Below are positions 1 through 9,600 of a stretch of DNA of 49,281 nt, in pieces. Source of the stretch: JAAYAY01 sp964429355 (GTDB taxonomy: Bacteria; Planctomycetota; Planctomycetia; Pirellulales; Thermoguttaceae); contig CAYSCH010000016.1 of the NCBI GenBank assembly GCA_964429355.1, positions 1 to 49,281 on the forward strand, in the 5' to 3' direction. The notes below the pieces were generated by a model. It saw nothing but the letters and a program-made list of their open reading frames with translations. It searched no databases and was not told the DNA's origin. The translations under genes and the position numbers were made by a program. The stretch's first letter is position 1; each line of letters begins with the position of its first letter.

Positions 1-46
1 GGCTGCACGGAGATCAAGTACTCATTCTTATGTCCCGACTGACGTC

Positions 47-2188
47 ATGTCTCCTACCGATCTCTCACTGGTCACCCCCGACTACTCACCGGGCGAGGCC
101 GCATGGTTCTTCGCCGTGCTTGCGGTTGCCGTCCTCCTGCCCGGCCGCGCCCTCCGCAGGCAATTCGGTCTGAGCAGCGGGGATCTCTGGCACCGCTGGG
201 CTCTCAGCTCGGTTTTGGGCGTGCTCTGGACCAGTCTGCTGTACTTCGCACTGGCCGCCTGCCATGGGCAGAGCTACCATTTGGCTCTCTCACCGCTCCC
301 CTGGGTGATCGATCTGATCCGCACGGGGCGGACGTGCCTATTTCGTGTCAGGCGAGGGCTGAGGTTCCGGCCGATTTCGGTGCGTTCCGAACGGCCCGTC
401 CTGTTGGGCCTCGTGCTCGCTGCGGCACTGGCCGCCGGCTACTTCGTGCGAACGGCTGCCCTGGTCCGTCCCGATGGGACCGGGCTTCGGCTCTACGGTG
501 CCTTCTTCAGCGACAAACTGACCAATATGTCGCCGTGTGCGGCCCTGCGTTACGGCATTCCGCCGGCGGCACTGCGGATCTCGGGTTACAGCTTTCCGAG
601 CCATTACTTCCCGCACCTGCTGGTGGCCGCATTCGACGTCGGCGCGGGCATCGATTACCTGGACGGGTTCTGGTTCTACGTGGCCACGTTCGGGGTCTTC
701 GTGCGCTCGCTGACCGTATTGGCCTTCGCGCGCCGGCTGCTGGGATCGCCCTGGCTGGCCTGCCTGGCACTTGCGTTGTTCGGACTCTGGCGATTCAGCC
801 CCCAGGACAAGACGCTCGATTTGTCGTTCACCCTGCTGCTGCTGGCGATTTACGCGCTCGATCTCTACCGCTGCTCGCACCGCTGGCGCTGGCTTGTTGT
901 CTGTGTGGCGATGATCGCCGCCATGCCGTTTTACGAGGTTTTCACATGTGCGGCGGTGCTCGGAGGGCTGGCTGTCTGGGCCGCAGCCAGTGTGCTCACA
1001 TCATGGGGCAAGTACGTATCTCAGAACCGCGAAAGAGGCCTGCCACCGGCGGAAAACAACCGGCTCGGCAACGGCCTTGGGATCGGCTCTGAAATGGTCC
1101 TTCGGTCTACGGTCGCAACGGTCGCCTGCCTGGGAGCGGTGCTCGCGGTTCGCATGTTATACTTCGGCGCCGAGCTGGCATCGCCTCCGGAGCTGAAATT
1201 CAAGAACGTCTATCGCCAGTCCTACAAGCACGAATGGCGCGACCTGCTGCTCGAACCCAGCCCGCCCGAGTGGATCGCTCAGCTCTACGCCTGGAAACGG
1301 GGGAAACCGGTCTCCGAGGTCGCCGACCTGGCGGGCGACGAGGCCCCCGGTTTCCTTGAGCGTCTGGTGGGTGAAGTTGTCTACAACGTGGGTTTTGTCG
1401 GCTATTTCATTCTTCGATTTGTCAACCTGGGTCTGTTCGGCTTGATTGCCCTTGTCACATGGCGTCGGGAGAAGCACTGGAACAGGACCATTGCCTTGAT
1501 TGCGTCGATCGCTGCGGTCGGCTTTGCTGTTCCGTGTGTCATCGTCTGGGGGCACACGGCCGAGGGGCAGTGGTGGGAGACCCCGAATATCTACCGGCTC
1601 ACGACCTGTGGGTGGATGCTGCTGGCGATTATCGGCACCGGCACCCTGGTCCACGCCGTCGGCCAGATCCGTCATCCCCGCTGGTGGATTCCCCTGGCCA
1701 TTGCCGCCTGGCAGTTGTGGATGGTGACGACCGCCTATCTGGAACAACCGGCAAGTTTCCACCATGTGCCGACGGCCCGGCTCGAGGCGCTTGCCTTCCT
1801 ACGGACCTGCGTCCCTCCCGGGGAGGTTGTGTTACACCCCTGGGCCCACGATCTGATCCGCAGGGACACTCGGCCCGATGAAGTCGCCTGGGTTTACAAA
1901 CGCCACTTCACGCTGGCGAGCAACCTGGCCGGTTGCCAGATGTTCTACGAAGGGCGTGAAGACCACCTGTTCATCAACGGTTTCGTCAGTGCCGAGGAGG
2001 TCTATCGCCGCCGCCGGCTGCGGGATCGGTTCTACGCAACTCCTGATCAGGAAACGGTCCGAGAAGTCATCGAGAATGGACAAGTCCGGTGGATTGTGGC
2101 CGATGTTGAGTTTCCGGCCCCCAGAACGGTGGTCGAATCCTGGCAGTTGCGGTTCGAGAGCGGCGCGATAAGTGTGTATTCACGATAA
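47..2188 (+). CDS. Polytopic membrane protein, GT-C glycosyltransferase-like
   Basis: This 713-residue protein has about ten or more hydrophobic segments across residues 15-565 and then a soluble C-terminal domain of about 140 residues. That layout, with many membrane helices and a small extracytoplasmic tail, is typical of GT-C lipid-linked sugar transferases and related O-antigen or mannosyl transferases. I see no decisive catalytic motif, so the function is inferred from architecture only. The start is the ATG at 47, 46 bases into the window, so a longer upstream start cannot be fully excluded. The stop codon overlaps the -35 region of the promoter for the next gene pair. It could equally be a family of unknown function that scaffolds or flips an envelope precursor. 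Confidence 0.6.
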   Translation: MSPTDLSLVTPDYSPGEAAWFFAVLAVAVLLPGRALRRQFGLSSGDLWHRWALSSVLGVLWTSLLYFALAACHGQSYHLALSPLPWVIDLIRTGRTCLFRVRRGLRFRPISVRSERPVLLGLVLAAALAAGYFVRTAALVRPDGTGLRLYGAFFSDKLTNMSPCAALRYGIPPAALRISGYSFPSHYFPHLLVAAFDVGAGIDYLDGFWFYVATFGVFVRSLTVLAFARRLLGSPWLACLALALFGLWRFSPQDKTLDLSFTLLLLAIYALDLYRCSHRWRWLVVCVAMIAAMPFYEVFTCAAVLGGLAVWAAASVLTSWGKYVSQNRERGLPPAENNRLGNGLGIGSEMVLRSTVATVACLGAVLAVRMLYFGAELASPPELKFKNVYRQSYKHEWRDLLLEPSPPEWIAQLYAWKRGKPVSEVADLAGDEAPGFLERLVGEVVYNVGFVGYFILRFVNLGLFGLIALVTWRREKHWNRTIALIASIAAVGFAVPCVIVWGHTAEGQWWETPNIYRLTTCGWMLLAIIGTGTLVHAVGQIRHPRWWIPLAIAAWQLWMVTTAYLEQPASFHHVPTARLEALAFLRTCVPPGEVVLHPWAHDLIRRDTRPDEVAWVYKRHFTLASNLAGCQMFYEGREDHLFINGFVSAEEVYRRRRLRDRFYATPDQETVREVIENGQVRWIVADVEFPAPRTVVESWQLRFESGAISVYSR

Positions 2189-2207
2189 AGCGATCGTGAA
2201 GTATACT
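2179..2207 (+). promoter_or_regulatory. Sigma70-type promoter of the DUF4160/DUF2442 pair
   Basis: TTCACG (2179-2184), a 17-base spacer and TATACT (2202-2207) match the -35/-10 consensus at 4/6 and 5/6 positions. The -10 box lies inside a perfect palindrome at 2198-2209. The predicted transcript starts near 2214, about 50 bases before the DUF4160 ATG. Confidence 0.55.
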
Positions 2208-2209
2208 TC
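2198..2209. promoter_or_regulatory. Perfect 12-bp palindrome over the -10 box, candidate operator
   Basis: GAAGTATACTTC is identical to its reverse complement and encloses the TATACT -10 element. A dimeric repressor bound here would block RNA polymerase. Operators overlapping the core promoter are usual for self-regulated toxin-antitoxin-like pairs. No repressor has been shown to bind it; this is inferred from position and symmetry. Confidence 0.45.
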
Positions 2210-2266
2210 GATAGAACTTTCGTTGTGGGCAATCGGTCAGAACAGGGCACATGCGAGGGACGCAAC

Positions 2267-2524
2267 ATGCCTGAGATCTCTCGGTTTCTCGGAATCAACA
2301 TTCGTCTCTATTACCGAGACCCGGGACCGGCTCACATTCATGCGGAATACGGCGATTATGAGGTCACGCTCGGTATAGGAAACGGAATCGTTTCGGGCAC
2401 ATTTCCCCGCCGGGCCTTGACTGCTTTGCTCGAATGGTACGACCTGCACGAACACGAGTTGCAGACAGCCGCTCAGCAGGCGGCCGAGGAATGCCAGCTC
2501 GATCGCATCGAGCCGTTGGAGTAG
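2267..2524 (+). CDS. DUF4160 domain protein
   Basis: This 85-residue protein has the DUF4160 pattern: an N-terminal 'MPEISRFLGI', a central 'HIHAEYGDYE' with paired histidines, and a C-terminal 'LLEWYDLHEHEL'. The ATG at 2267 starts exactly at the conserved domain; an in-frame start at 2225 would add 14 non-conserved residues. DUF4160 genes are often found next to DUF2442 genes, as here, and the pair is suspected to be toxin-antitoxin-like, but no biochemical role is established. The stop is separated from the next start by one base, which implies translational coupling. The promoter and palindrome upstream suggest autoregulation. Confidence 0.8.
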   Translation: MPEISRFLGINIRLYYRDPGPAHIHAEYGDYEVTLGIGNGIVSGTFPRRALTALLEWYDLHEHELQTAAQQAAEECQLDRIEPLE

Positions 2525-2525
2525 A

Positions 2526-2762
2526 ATGATGTTTTTGCACGTGGTCCGAGCCGAATACGTTGCCGACTATCGCATTCATCTCTGGTTCAACGACTCCTCC
2601 GATGGGCCGGTGGATCTGGCTCCGGCCCTCAACGGTGCGGTTTTCGAGCGACTCAAGGACGTGGCCTTCTTCCGGCAGTTTCGCATCGAGGGGCACACGG
2701 TTGCCTGGGAGAACGGCGCCGACTTCGCCCCCGAATACCTCCAGGAGTTCCTCCGCCCGTAG
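2526..2762 (+). CDS. DUF2442 domain protein, possibly truncated
   Basis: This 78-residue protein shows the DUF2442 fold signature: a beta-strand segment around 'YRIHLWFNDSSDGPVDL', a phenylalanine-rich 'AFFRQFRIE', then 'WENGADFAPEYLQEFL'. Two consecutive ATG codons at 2526 and 2529 follow the DUF4160 stop by one base. DUF2442 proteins are small and are often partnered with DUF4160 proteins or other toxin-antitoxin-like proteins; their activity is unknown. After the TAG at 2760-2762 the same frame stays open for 25 more codons, ending in TGA at 2838-2840. That stretch is acidic and looks coding-like, so the amber codon may have shortened an ancestral protein or be read through. Confidence 0.8.
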   Translation: MMFLHVVRAEYVADYRIHLWFNDSSDGPVDLAPALNGAVFERLKDVAFFRQFRIEGHTVAWENGADFAPEYLQEFLRP

Positions 2763-2840
2763 GACAGGTCTGACAAAGTCCGCACGCAAGGCACGCTCGA
2801 AGGCTATTTGGATCCGGAAGAGAGCTACGAACAAGCCTGA
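2763..2840 (+). other. In-frame open extension after the DUF2442 amber stop
   Basis: In the frame of the preceding gene, 25 sense codons follow the TAG before TGA at 2838. The translation includes 'GTLEGYLDPEESYEQA', which has a natural protein composition. It could be a relic of a longer C-terminus, a readthrough product or chance. It ends 13 bases before the convergent pseudokinase gene. Confidence 0.35.
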
Positions 2841-2853
2841 CGCGATCTGTGTG

Positions 2854-5226
2854 TCATCGGGCGGGAGCCGCTGAACCTGTCTGCACCGGTGGAAGCGTTT
2901 CGGGGCGTATCCCCGGCGGATCCGCGGTCGGCAGCGGTGCCTGCCAGCGGCGGGCCACGTTGGACTCGATCACCGGTTCGGCGGCACCGGCAAACTCGAC
3001 GGGACTGCGTACCAGACCGGCAATCGAGAAGGCCTCGTCGTTCAGTTCGACCGTCCTTAGCGTTGCGTCGGTCCAATGGGCGATCCTGGCCTCGGGCGTC
3101 ACCAGCGCCCCTTCGCCCGTCCAGTAGATCGCTTTGGCCAGCGAGGCCGGAGCAGCGGGGCCAACGAACGCCAGCAGGGCTCCCGACGGGGGTGGCTCAA
3201 ACACACAGAGTTGAGCGTTCACGGAGATCGTGCCGGGCTTGTTGGACTGACCGGAATCGTGGATTTCGAGGACGGAAGAAGCCTGGCGAAGGGTCACATT
3301 CTTGAGCGCAAGGCCCAGCGGTTCATCCACCGGCGGTGCGTGATCCAGTCGGACGAGCGGCCCCGGCCCGAGATGGAGAACGTTGTTGCACTCGATTGTG
3401 AGCGCGGCGGCCGTCTGCGCATCGACGACCGCATCGACTTGAGAGAACACACAGTCGCTCACCGACAGCTTGCCCGAGGGCAAGCTCAAGCTGCTCCGAT
3501 CGACCGGAAACACCCATCCGACGGCCGCACAATCGTTTGCCGGGCCGCCAACCGCCCGAAAGGTGCACCGCAGGAACCGGATCTGGCCGGCCTCTACCCG
3601 AAGTATCGCTGCCGGCGCGTTATCCAGACGACTTGCCGGTTCAGGTTGCCAGACGAAATCCAGCCCCTCGAACAAGAGATCGTCGCGACTTACGACCAGT
3701 GGTGATCCGCGGACGAGCACTGTGGCTCGCCCCCCGGGCGGGCCGCTCACTCGCATGCCGCTGGCCAGTTGCGATGTGTCGAGCGTCACCGGTCCGTCGG
3801 AGGAAAGGACCAGTTTGGGCTGGCTGGGCGGTGACTGAGTCGCTGCGGTGGAGGGCGGCTCTTCTCCTGGCCCGACAGCCGACGGTTCGTGCTCTGGAAT
3901 CTCGGGCACAGTTGGCGATGTCGTTTGGGGCAAACCATTCCGATTCGCCTGGCCCGACTTCGACGGCGACCCGATTGCCCACAGCACGGCCACAAACGCC
4001 ACGAGTGCCATGCCGACGGCCGCTACCGGCCATACGGCCCGCGCGGCCAACGCGTTTCGGGAAGAGGGAACGTGAAGCGGGGGCGATCCGCTGGCCGGTT
4101 TTGCCCAACGGGCAACCGCCACTCGGCCGGCCGGTGTGGGGGGACCGAGCCGTTTGGCCAACTCAGATGCCGAACCCGGCCGCCTTTTCCGATCTCGTGC
4201 GACACAGTCGCCGACGGCTCGGGCCAAGTCTTCCGGGGCGTCGGGGGCCAAGCTGCGCACGTCGACCGGCTCTTCCATGAGGTGAGCCCGCAGTTTGCCC
4301 AACGAATCGCCGCCGGCAAAACAGGCCCGGCCTGTGAGCAGATGCCACCACAGGCAACCACATCCATAGAGGTCGGTAGTCTGGTCGGCCAATGCCCCAC
4401 CCTCGATCCGTTCAGGAGCCAGCGAATCGTAGTATTCGGGGGCGAGATCCGTATGGGCAAATCCCTCGGCCGGACGAGCGATCGGCCGCAGGCCCGGTGC
4501 GAGCAGGAGCGTGCGACCTTTGTCGGTCAAAACGAGCGATCTGGCGGAAACGTCCCCGTGAGGCAATCCGGCCCGCTCGAGATGAACCAGTGCCGCTACC
4601 ATTTGGCGGGCGATTTCCAGCACGACAGGCGGCGGCATCCGGCCATGGCGAACGATATGCTCCGCGGCGGTCAGCCCCGCCTCGGCCCGCATCGCGGTCC
4701 AGATTCGCTTCCCCTCGCGGCCGCACTCGACCACCGGAGCCAGGCCGGCCGTGGCAAGTTCCCGGCCGCGCAAGGTCAGTGCGGCCAAGGCATCGACCGG
4801 GCCCTGGTCGTCTTCGTCGGCCAACCCTTCGATTACGATCAGCTCGGCTGCCTCGCCCGACGCCACATGCCGGGCGGCAAACCGCTGCGCGTAGCCCAGC
4901 GACGAGAGCTTTGCCGCGAGCACGTAGGGGCCAAGTCGCAAATCCGGCCCCCGCCCTGCGTTGATTTGGGCGGCCTGGTAGGGAGTGAGCCGCCGTGTCT
5001 GGAGCAGTGTATCGATCCAGATCGACTGGAATCGGGGCAGGTCGTGTCCGAGCCGCCGCATGCGTCTTTCCACCGCGCGGATTGTCCCCGTGTCGGCCAA
5101 TCCCAGCCGATCGAGCAACTCCATCAGTTCACTCGGAAGACTCGCCGACATCATCCCATCCCGCCCCAGAAGGTTCCCCAACGGCTGACCATGGCTGCGT
5201 TTCTGGCTCGCCCAGCCCTCATTCAC
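2854..5226 (-). CDS. Membrane-anchored kinase-like protein (pseudokinase) with beta-helix-type ectodomain
   Basis: This is a 790-residue protein. Residues about 95-360 follow the Ser/Thr kinase fold, but key catalytic positions are lost. The catalytic loop reads HGDVSARS (223-230) in place of HRDxKxxN. The DFG position reads APG (243-245). No glycine-rich loop or VAIK lysine is visible near 100-135. Fold landmarks persist: 'LAPERIE' (269-275, the APE motif) and a DxxGxGxxWWxLLTG-like helix (285-299). One membrane segment lies at about 397-419, followed by a proline-rich linker and a C-terminal repeat-strand region from about 475 that resembles right-handed parallel beta-helix proteins. Kinase-fold proteins with one membrane pass are common in Planctomycetota; here it probably acts as a binding or scaffold receptor. 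The start is GTG at 5226; tandem ATGs at codons 25-26 are an alternative, since the GAGGAG next to the GTG is too close to serve it. Confidence 0.72.
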   Translation of the reverse strand: MNEGWASQKRSHGQPLGNLLGRDGMMSASLPSELMELLDRLGLADTGTIRAVERRMRRLGHDLPRFQSIWIDTLLQTRRLTPYQAAQINAGRGPDLRLGPYVLAAKLSSLGYAQRFAARHVASGEAAELIVIEGLADEDDQGPVDALAALTLRGRELATAGLAPVVECGREGKRIWTAMRAEAGLTAAEHIVRHGRMPPPVVLEIARQMVAALVHLERAGLPHGDVSARSLVLTDKGRTLLLAPGLRPIARPAEGFAHTDLAPEYYDSLAPERIEGGALADQTTDLYGCGCLWWHLLTGRACFAGGDSLGKLRAHLMEEPVDVRSLAPDAPEDLARAVGDCVARDRKRRPGSASELAKRLGPPTPAGRVAVARWAKPASGSPPLHVPSSRNALAARAVWPVAAVGMALVAFVAVLWAIGSPSKSGQANRNGLPQTTSPTVPEIPEHEPSAVGPGEEPPSTAATQSPPSQPKLVLSSDGPVTLDTSQLASGMRVSGPPGGRATVLVRGSPLVVSRDDLLFEGLDFVWQPEPASRLDNAPAAILRVEAGQIRFLRCTFRAVGGPANDCAAVGWVFPVDRSSLSLPSGKLSVSDCVFSQVDAVVDAQTAAALTIECNNVLHLGPGPLVRLDHAPPVDEPLGLALKNVTLRQASSVLEIHDSGQSNKPGTISVNAQLCVFEPPPSGALLAFVGPAAPASLAKAIYWTGEGALVTPEARIAHWTDATLRTVELNDEAFSIAGLVRSPVEFAGAAEPVIESNVARRWQAPLPTADPPGIRPETLPPVQTGSAAPAR

Positions 5227-5409
5227 TCCTCGGTGCTATCACATTCCGCCTCAACGGACAAGGCCAGAGCCCGCTGCCCATATTGCCAAAACATGTGTCG
5301 CGCGGTATCACCGGTCACGGACTGGAGGGACAAACGCATCGCCGGGTCCTCTGCGTCCGCTGAACGATTGTCCTGACCGCGTCTCCTTAACCCCGACAAC
5401 TCTCCTCCC

Positions 5410-6534
5410 ATGCCTGATCCACGACTCGAGAAACTAGCCGATGTCCTTGTGTCTTACTCGACGGCCGTCAAGCCGGGCGAACTCGTGCGAATCAACGGTT
5501 CGACGATTGCTCAGCCGCTGGCCGTGGCCATCTATCGGGCCGTGATCAAGGCGGGCGGACATCCCCATGTGCGGCTTGTGCCCGATGAATGTGCCGAAAT
5601 CAAACTCGACCTGGCCTGCGAAGCGCAACTACTCTACGAGGATCCGCTGGAATTGGAGGCGGTTGATCGCTGCGACGTTTCCATCGGCATCTGGGCCCAG
5701 GAGAACACGAAGGCCCTCAGCGGCACCGATCCCAAGCGGCAAGCGATGGTGAGCCAGGGCCGGAAGAGTTACGTCAACCGTTTCCTTCAACGGGCGAGCG
5801 AAGGCAGCTTGCGTTGGACCGGAACCCAGTTCCCCTGCCACTCGTCGGCCCAGGACGCGCAGATGTCGCTGGCCGCCTACGAAGAATTTGTCTTTTCAGC
5901 CGGCAAACTGGCTTTTTCGGAACCGGCCGCCGAATGGCGCACCACCAGCCAGCAGCAACAGCGGGTCGTCGAGTACCTGAACGGGGTCCGCGAGGTCCGT
6001 TTCACCACGCCTGGCGGAACGGACCTGACAGTGGGTGTCGAGGGCCGTACGTGGATCAACTGCGACGGGCATGAGAACTTCCCCGACGGCGAAGTCTTTA
6101 CCGGCCCGATCGAGGATGCCACCCGGGGCGTGGTCTACTACAGCTTTCCCGCGGTTCACGGGGGGCGGGAGTGCGACGGGATCCGGCTGGAATTTCGCGA
6201 CGGCCGCGTTGTCGACGCCTCCGCGCAGCGAGGCGAGGAGTTTCTGATTGCCATGCTCGACCAGGACGCGGGAGCACGCGTGTTGGGCGAGATTGCCCTG
6301 GGAACCAACTACTCGGTGCAGCAGTACACGAAGAACACGCTGTTCGACGAGAAGATCGGGGGCACCTTTCACGCTGCCGTGGGTGCCGCCTATCCCGAGA
6401 CAGGCGGCAAGAACGAGTCCGGCCTTCACTGGGATATGGTCTGCGATCTCCGCACCGGGGGCCAGATCCTGGCGGACGGCGAAGTGATCAGCATCAACGG
6501 CCGTTTTGTGGACGCGACCTGGCCGCAGCCGTGA
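5410..6534 (+). CDS. M29-family metallo-aminopeptidase (AmpS/PepS type)
   Basis: This 374-residue protein matches aminopeptidases of MEROPS family M29 (AmpS, AmpT, PepS) in full length. The likely dimetal ligands are visible in the expected C-terminal order: Glu in 'GEVFTGP' (about 228), Glu in 'LGEIALGTN' (294), His in 'GTFHAAVG' (321), and His and Asp in 'GLHWDMV' (340 and 342). The N-terminal domain begins near the usual 'RLEKLADVLVSYS'. The enzyme should release N-terminal residues from peptides in the cytoplasm; there is no signal peptide. It is divergent from the pseudokinase gene, 183 bases away, and no operon partner is evident. Confidence 0.93.
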   Translation: MPDPRLEKLADVLVSYSTAVKPGELVRINGSTIAQPLAVAIYRAVIKAGGHPHVRLVPDECAEIKLDLACEAQLLYEDPLELEAVDRCDVSIGIWAQENTKALSGTDPKRQAMVSQGRKSYVNRFLQRASEGSLRWTGTQFPCHSSAQDAQMSLAAYEEFVFSAGKLAFSEPAAEWRTTSQQQQRVVEYLNGVREVRFTTPGGTDLTVGVEGRTWINCDGHENFPDGEVFTGPIEDATRGVVYYSFPAVHGGRECDGIRLEFRDGRVVDASAQRGEEFLIAMLDQDAGARVLGEIALGTNYSVQQYTKNTLFDEKIGGTFHAAVGAAYPETGGKNESGLHWDMVCDLRTGGQILADGEVISINGRFVDATWPQP

Positions 6535-6652
6535 CGGGTTGAGGCCGAAATGGTCCTACGGTGACGGTGTGGACAATCTGTCGGCACTCTGCACTGTCTG
6601 GCAAGCAAGCTGGCCCATGGAGGCATGGGGTCGCCGGTCCAGATAACGGGCT

Positions 6653-9600
6653 TTATTTTGCCTGCTGGAGGGTGAACGGTTCGAACAGCCCGTAGTCCAG
6701 TGTGTGGTACGCGCTGCCCGCGGGGGGGCCGGTTTCCGGTCCCTGCTGGAAGGCATTGGGCCATGCTCGCCCGACCATTTCGCCCGCGTGGTGGGGTCCG
6801 AGCATGTTCTTGAGCGTGCCGATGACGACGACTTCGATGGTGTTCTTGCCCTGCTGAATGTGATCGGTCACGTCCAATTCCCAGGGCTGGAAGGCGATAT
6901 GACCGGCTGGCTTGCCGTTGACGACCACCTTGGCCACACTGCCGTACCACTTGGGAAGGTTGACTACGAACTTGCCATCCACCTGTGCCACGTCGAACTG
7001 CTGGCTGTAGGAAACGCTGTGGCTGTACAACGGCATGCCCTGGGCCTTCCATGAGCCCAGTTCCAGCGGTTTGGCCGGCTTGATCACGAAGCCTGACTCG
7101 GCCGGTTCGACGGCGAAATCACCGATCACGTAGGCCGGCTCCAACTCGTGCCAGATCGTCAAGGGCGACGCTGCAATGGCAACCACGTTTTCGCCGACCT
7201 TTGCCACCTTGCCCAGATCGATCCGTCCAAAGGCCTTGTCGAGCCACCAGGCGTCTTTCGCAGCCTCGACCGGTTGGTCGTTGCAGGTGATCGTGTACAG
7301 GTCAGGCCGTTCGATGACGATTTCCAGCGACTCGTGAACACTCCCTTCAATCGTAAACCGATAGCTGGCGGAGAACCCGCTGTCGGCCGGGAAGGTCTTG
7401 GTGATCAGCTCGTCGCCGAACTGGACGGCGCTGCTCCAAGGATTTCCGTCGGGCAGAGCGTGTTTCTGGAAGATCGTCTGCGCCGCTTTGAAAGCGTATA
7501 TGTTCTTGTGGCTCTGGCCGCCGACCTCGAGATCGACGTAGTCGAGGGTGAGCACGTTGGGATCGAGGCGACGGATGGCCAGGCTATCGGGCGACGGAAT
7601 GACCGGCGAGCTTTTTGGGGCCCCGGATTTTTCTGATCCGGCCCCTTGATCGGACAGGAACAGGAGCAGGCTTCCACAAGGAGGAAGGGCAAAATCGGCG
7701 TGCGAAACGGCGCCATCCTTGCGAACTGAATAGGAGGATGCAGCAGCGGTATGCAGGTTCCACTGCTGGATCGAACCGGCATGCGTTTGAATGGATCCGC
7801 CGCAGGGCGACTCGATGCTCGTATTGACAAGCAGCACGAACTGCCCGTCGTCGACTGTGCGGCGATGATGAAAGAGGATCCCCTGGTCACCGTCGTTCTG
7901 CGTGACTTGGAAGTCCTTGCCGCCGAGGTCTCGCAGCACACCGGCGAGATCCGCCGCCTCGAAGGTCTTCAGGCCCGGTTGGCCGGTCAGGCTTTCAGGG
8001 GCAGTCGATTGGCTCCCATCGACCCGTGCGGGCATGGGGCCGCAGCAAAGGAGCCGGCCGCCGCCGCGGCAATAGGCACTGAGCAGTTCGAGAGTTTTGC
8101 TCTGCAGGTTGTCGGTGTCGGGCGGGAGGACTACCGTGTGATAGCTCCGCTGGCCCACCACGAACCGATCGCCTTCGACCGAACCATGGCGGCCGATGAT
8201 ATCTTCGCAACCCAGGTCGAATTCGACTTGCGCCTTGGCCAGATCGGTGACCAGCTTTTGGAACCGCTCGCCCAGCGGGCCGAGTTTTTGGGCATCGCCC
8301 TGGATCATCCAAGCCGAAGTGGTTGGCTCCAGGACCAGGATCTCGTTGATCTGCTTGCCCTGCGACATGACGAGGGAGAGCCGCGTGAAGTACTCGGCCA
8401 TGACGTGGTAGGAGTCCCACCAGGGTTCATGGTAGGAGAACGACTGCGGATGGTCGCGTTTTCTGGCGCCTCGGATGGTGATGTAGGAAAGGTGCTCGTC
8501 GAGGGTGTTGACGCCCAGCACGTAGAGCCAGTCGCCGATCCGTTTCATGTCTTCGAAGCGCAGGTCCCAGCCGCCGGCCCCGTAGGCCTCGCACAAGGTC
8601 CGCTGGCAGCCCATCTGGTTGGCTACGCTGGCCAGTTCGAGGACGGCCCGCACGTTGCCGAACTGGGCGTTGGGTCCTTCCTGGTAGTCGTTCATGAGCG
8701 TGTCGATCGACGGTCGTTGGTGCCAGGCATACATGGCCATGTTGTCGCCGCCGTGCCCGGCGTCGGGCCAGCCGTGCTCCCAGTAGTGGCCGGTGAACTC
8801 GATGCCATGCTTCTCGCAGTAGTCGTGGCAAGGTTTGGCCCAGCGCTCGATGAACTGTTCGAGGAGCAGTTGATAGTAGTTGTGGCGAACCCGCTTCCAA
8901 TCGCCCACGGGGCGCACCAGGCTGGGGAGATTCTCGACCAAGCTGTAGCCCCAGCGTTTCTCAAAGAGCTCCGGCAGACCGGGCGTCCAGTGGAATCCGC
9001 CAGCCGGGGCCAGGTGCGGCTCGTCGGTGAACCAGCCGGGCATCCGCTTGCCGAACTGGTCGCCGATCTGGCGGCGATAGGCCTCCATGGTGACGTCGAT
9101 GAACTTCTCCGTCACACCCGGGTGGAGCAAGTCCACGTAGAACCGCCCGCCGAACCAACCGCCGGTGGGCGAGAGCGAGTAGGAGCAGACGAGGTACGGC
9201 CCCTTGGGGAGCTGCTCACCGGTCTTGACCCGAGCGGTCAGGTTTTCGTATTTCTCTCCGTCGATACGGAACAGGGCGATCAGGTTTTCGCTCGCGGCCG
9301 GCGCCTCGGCAACCTGCTGGATATCCAGCCGCTTGCCCCGTGCCTCGGGCATGGCCTCGGAAACGATCCCGCCGGCGAAACCGGACGGGTAGGAATTTTC
9401 GTCGTAGATCCAGATGTTCATGTCGAGCCGTTCCGCCTCGCGGAGGGCCACCTTCCAGAGCCGGAACCAATCGGCGCTCAGGTAGGGCGTCATCAGTCCG
9501 GGGCGAGGGTGGACAAAGGCCTGCTTGACCTTCTGCCCGGCCAGATCCTCCAGGGTCGAAACGATCTGCTGCTCGGTGAGCATGTCGTTCCAGACCCAGA

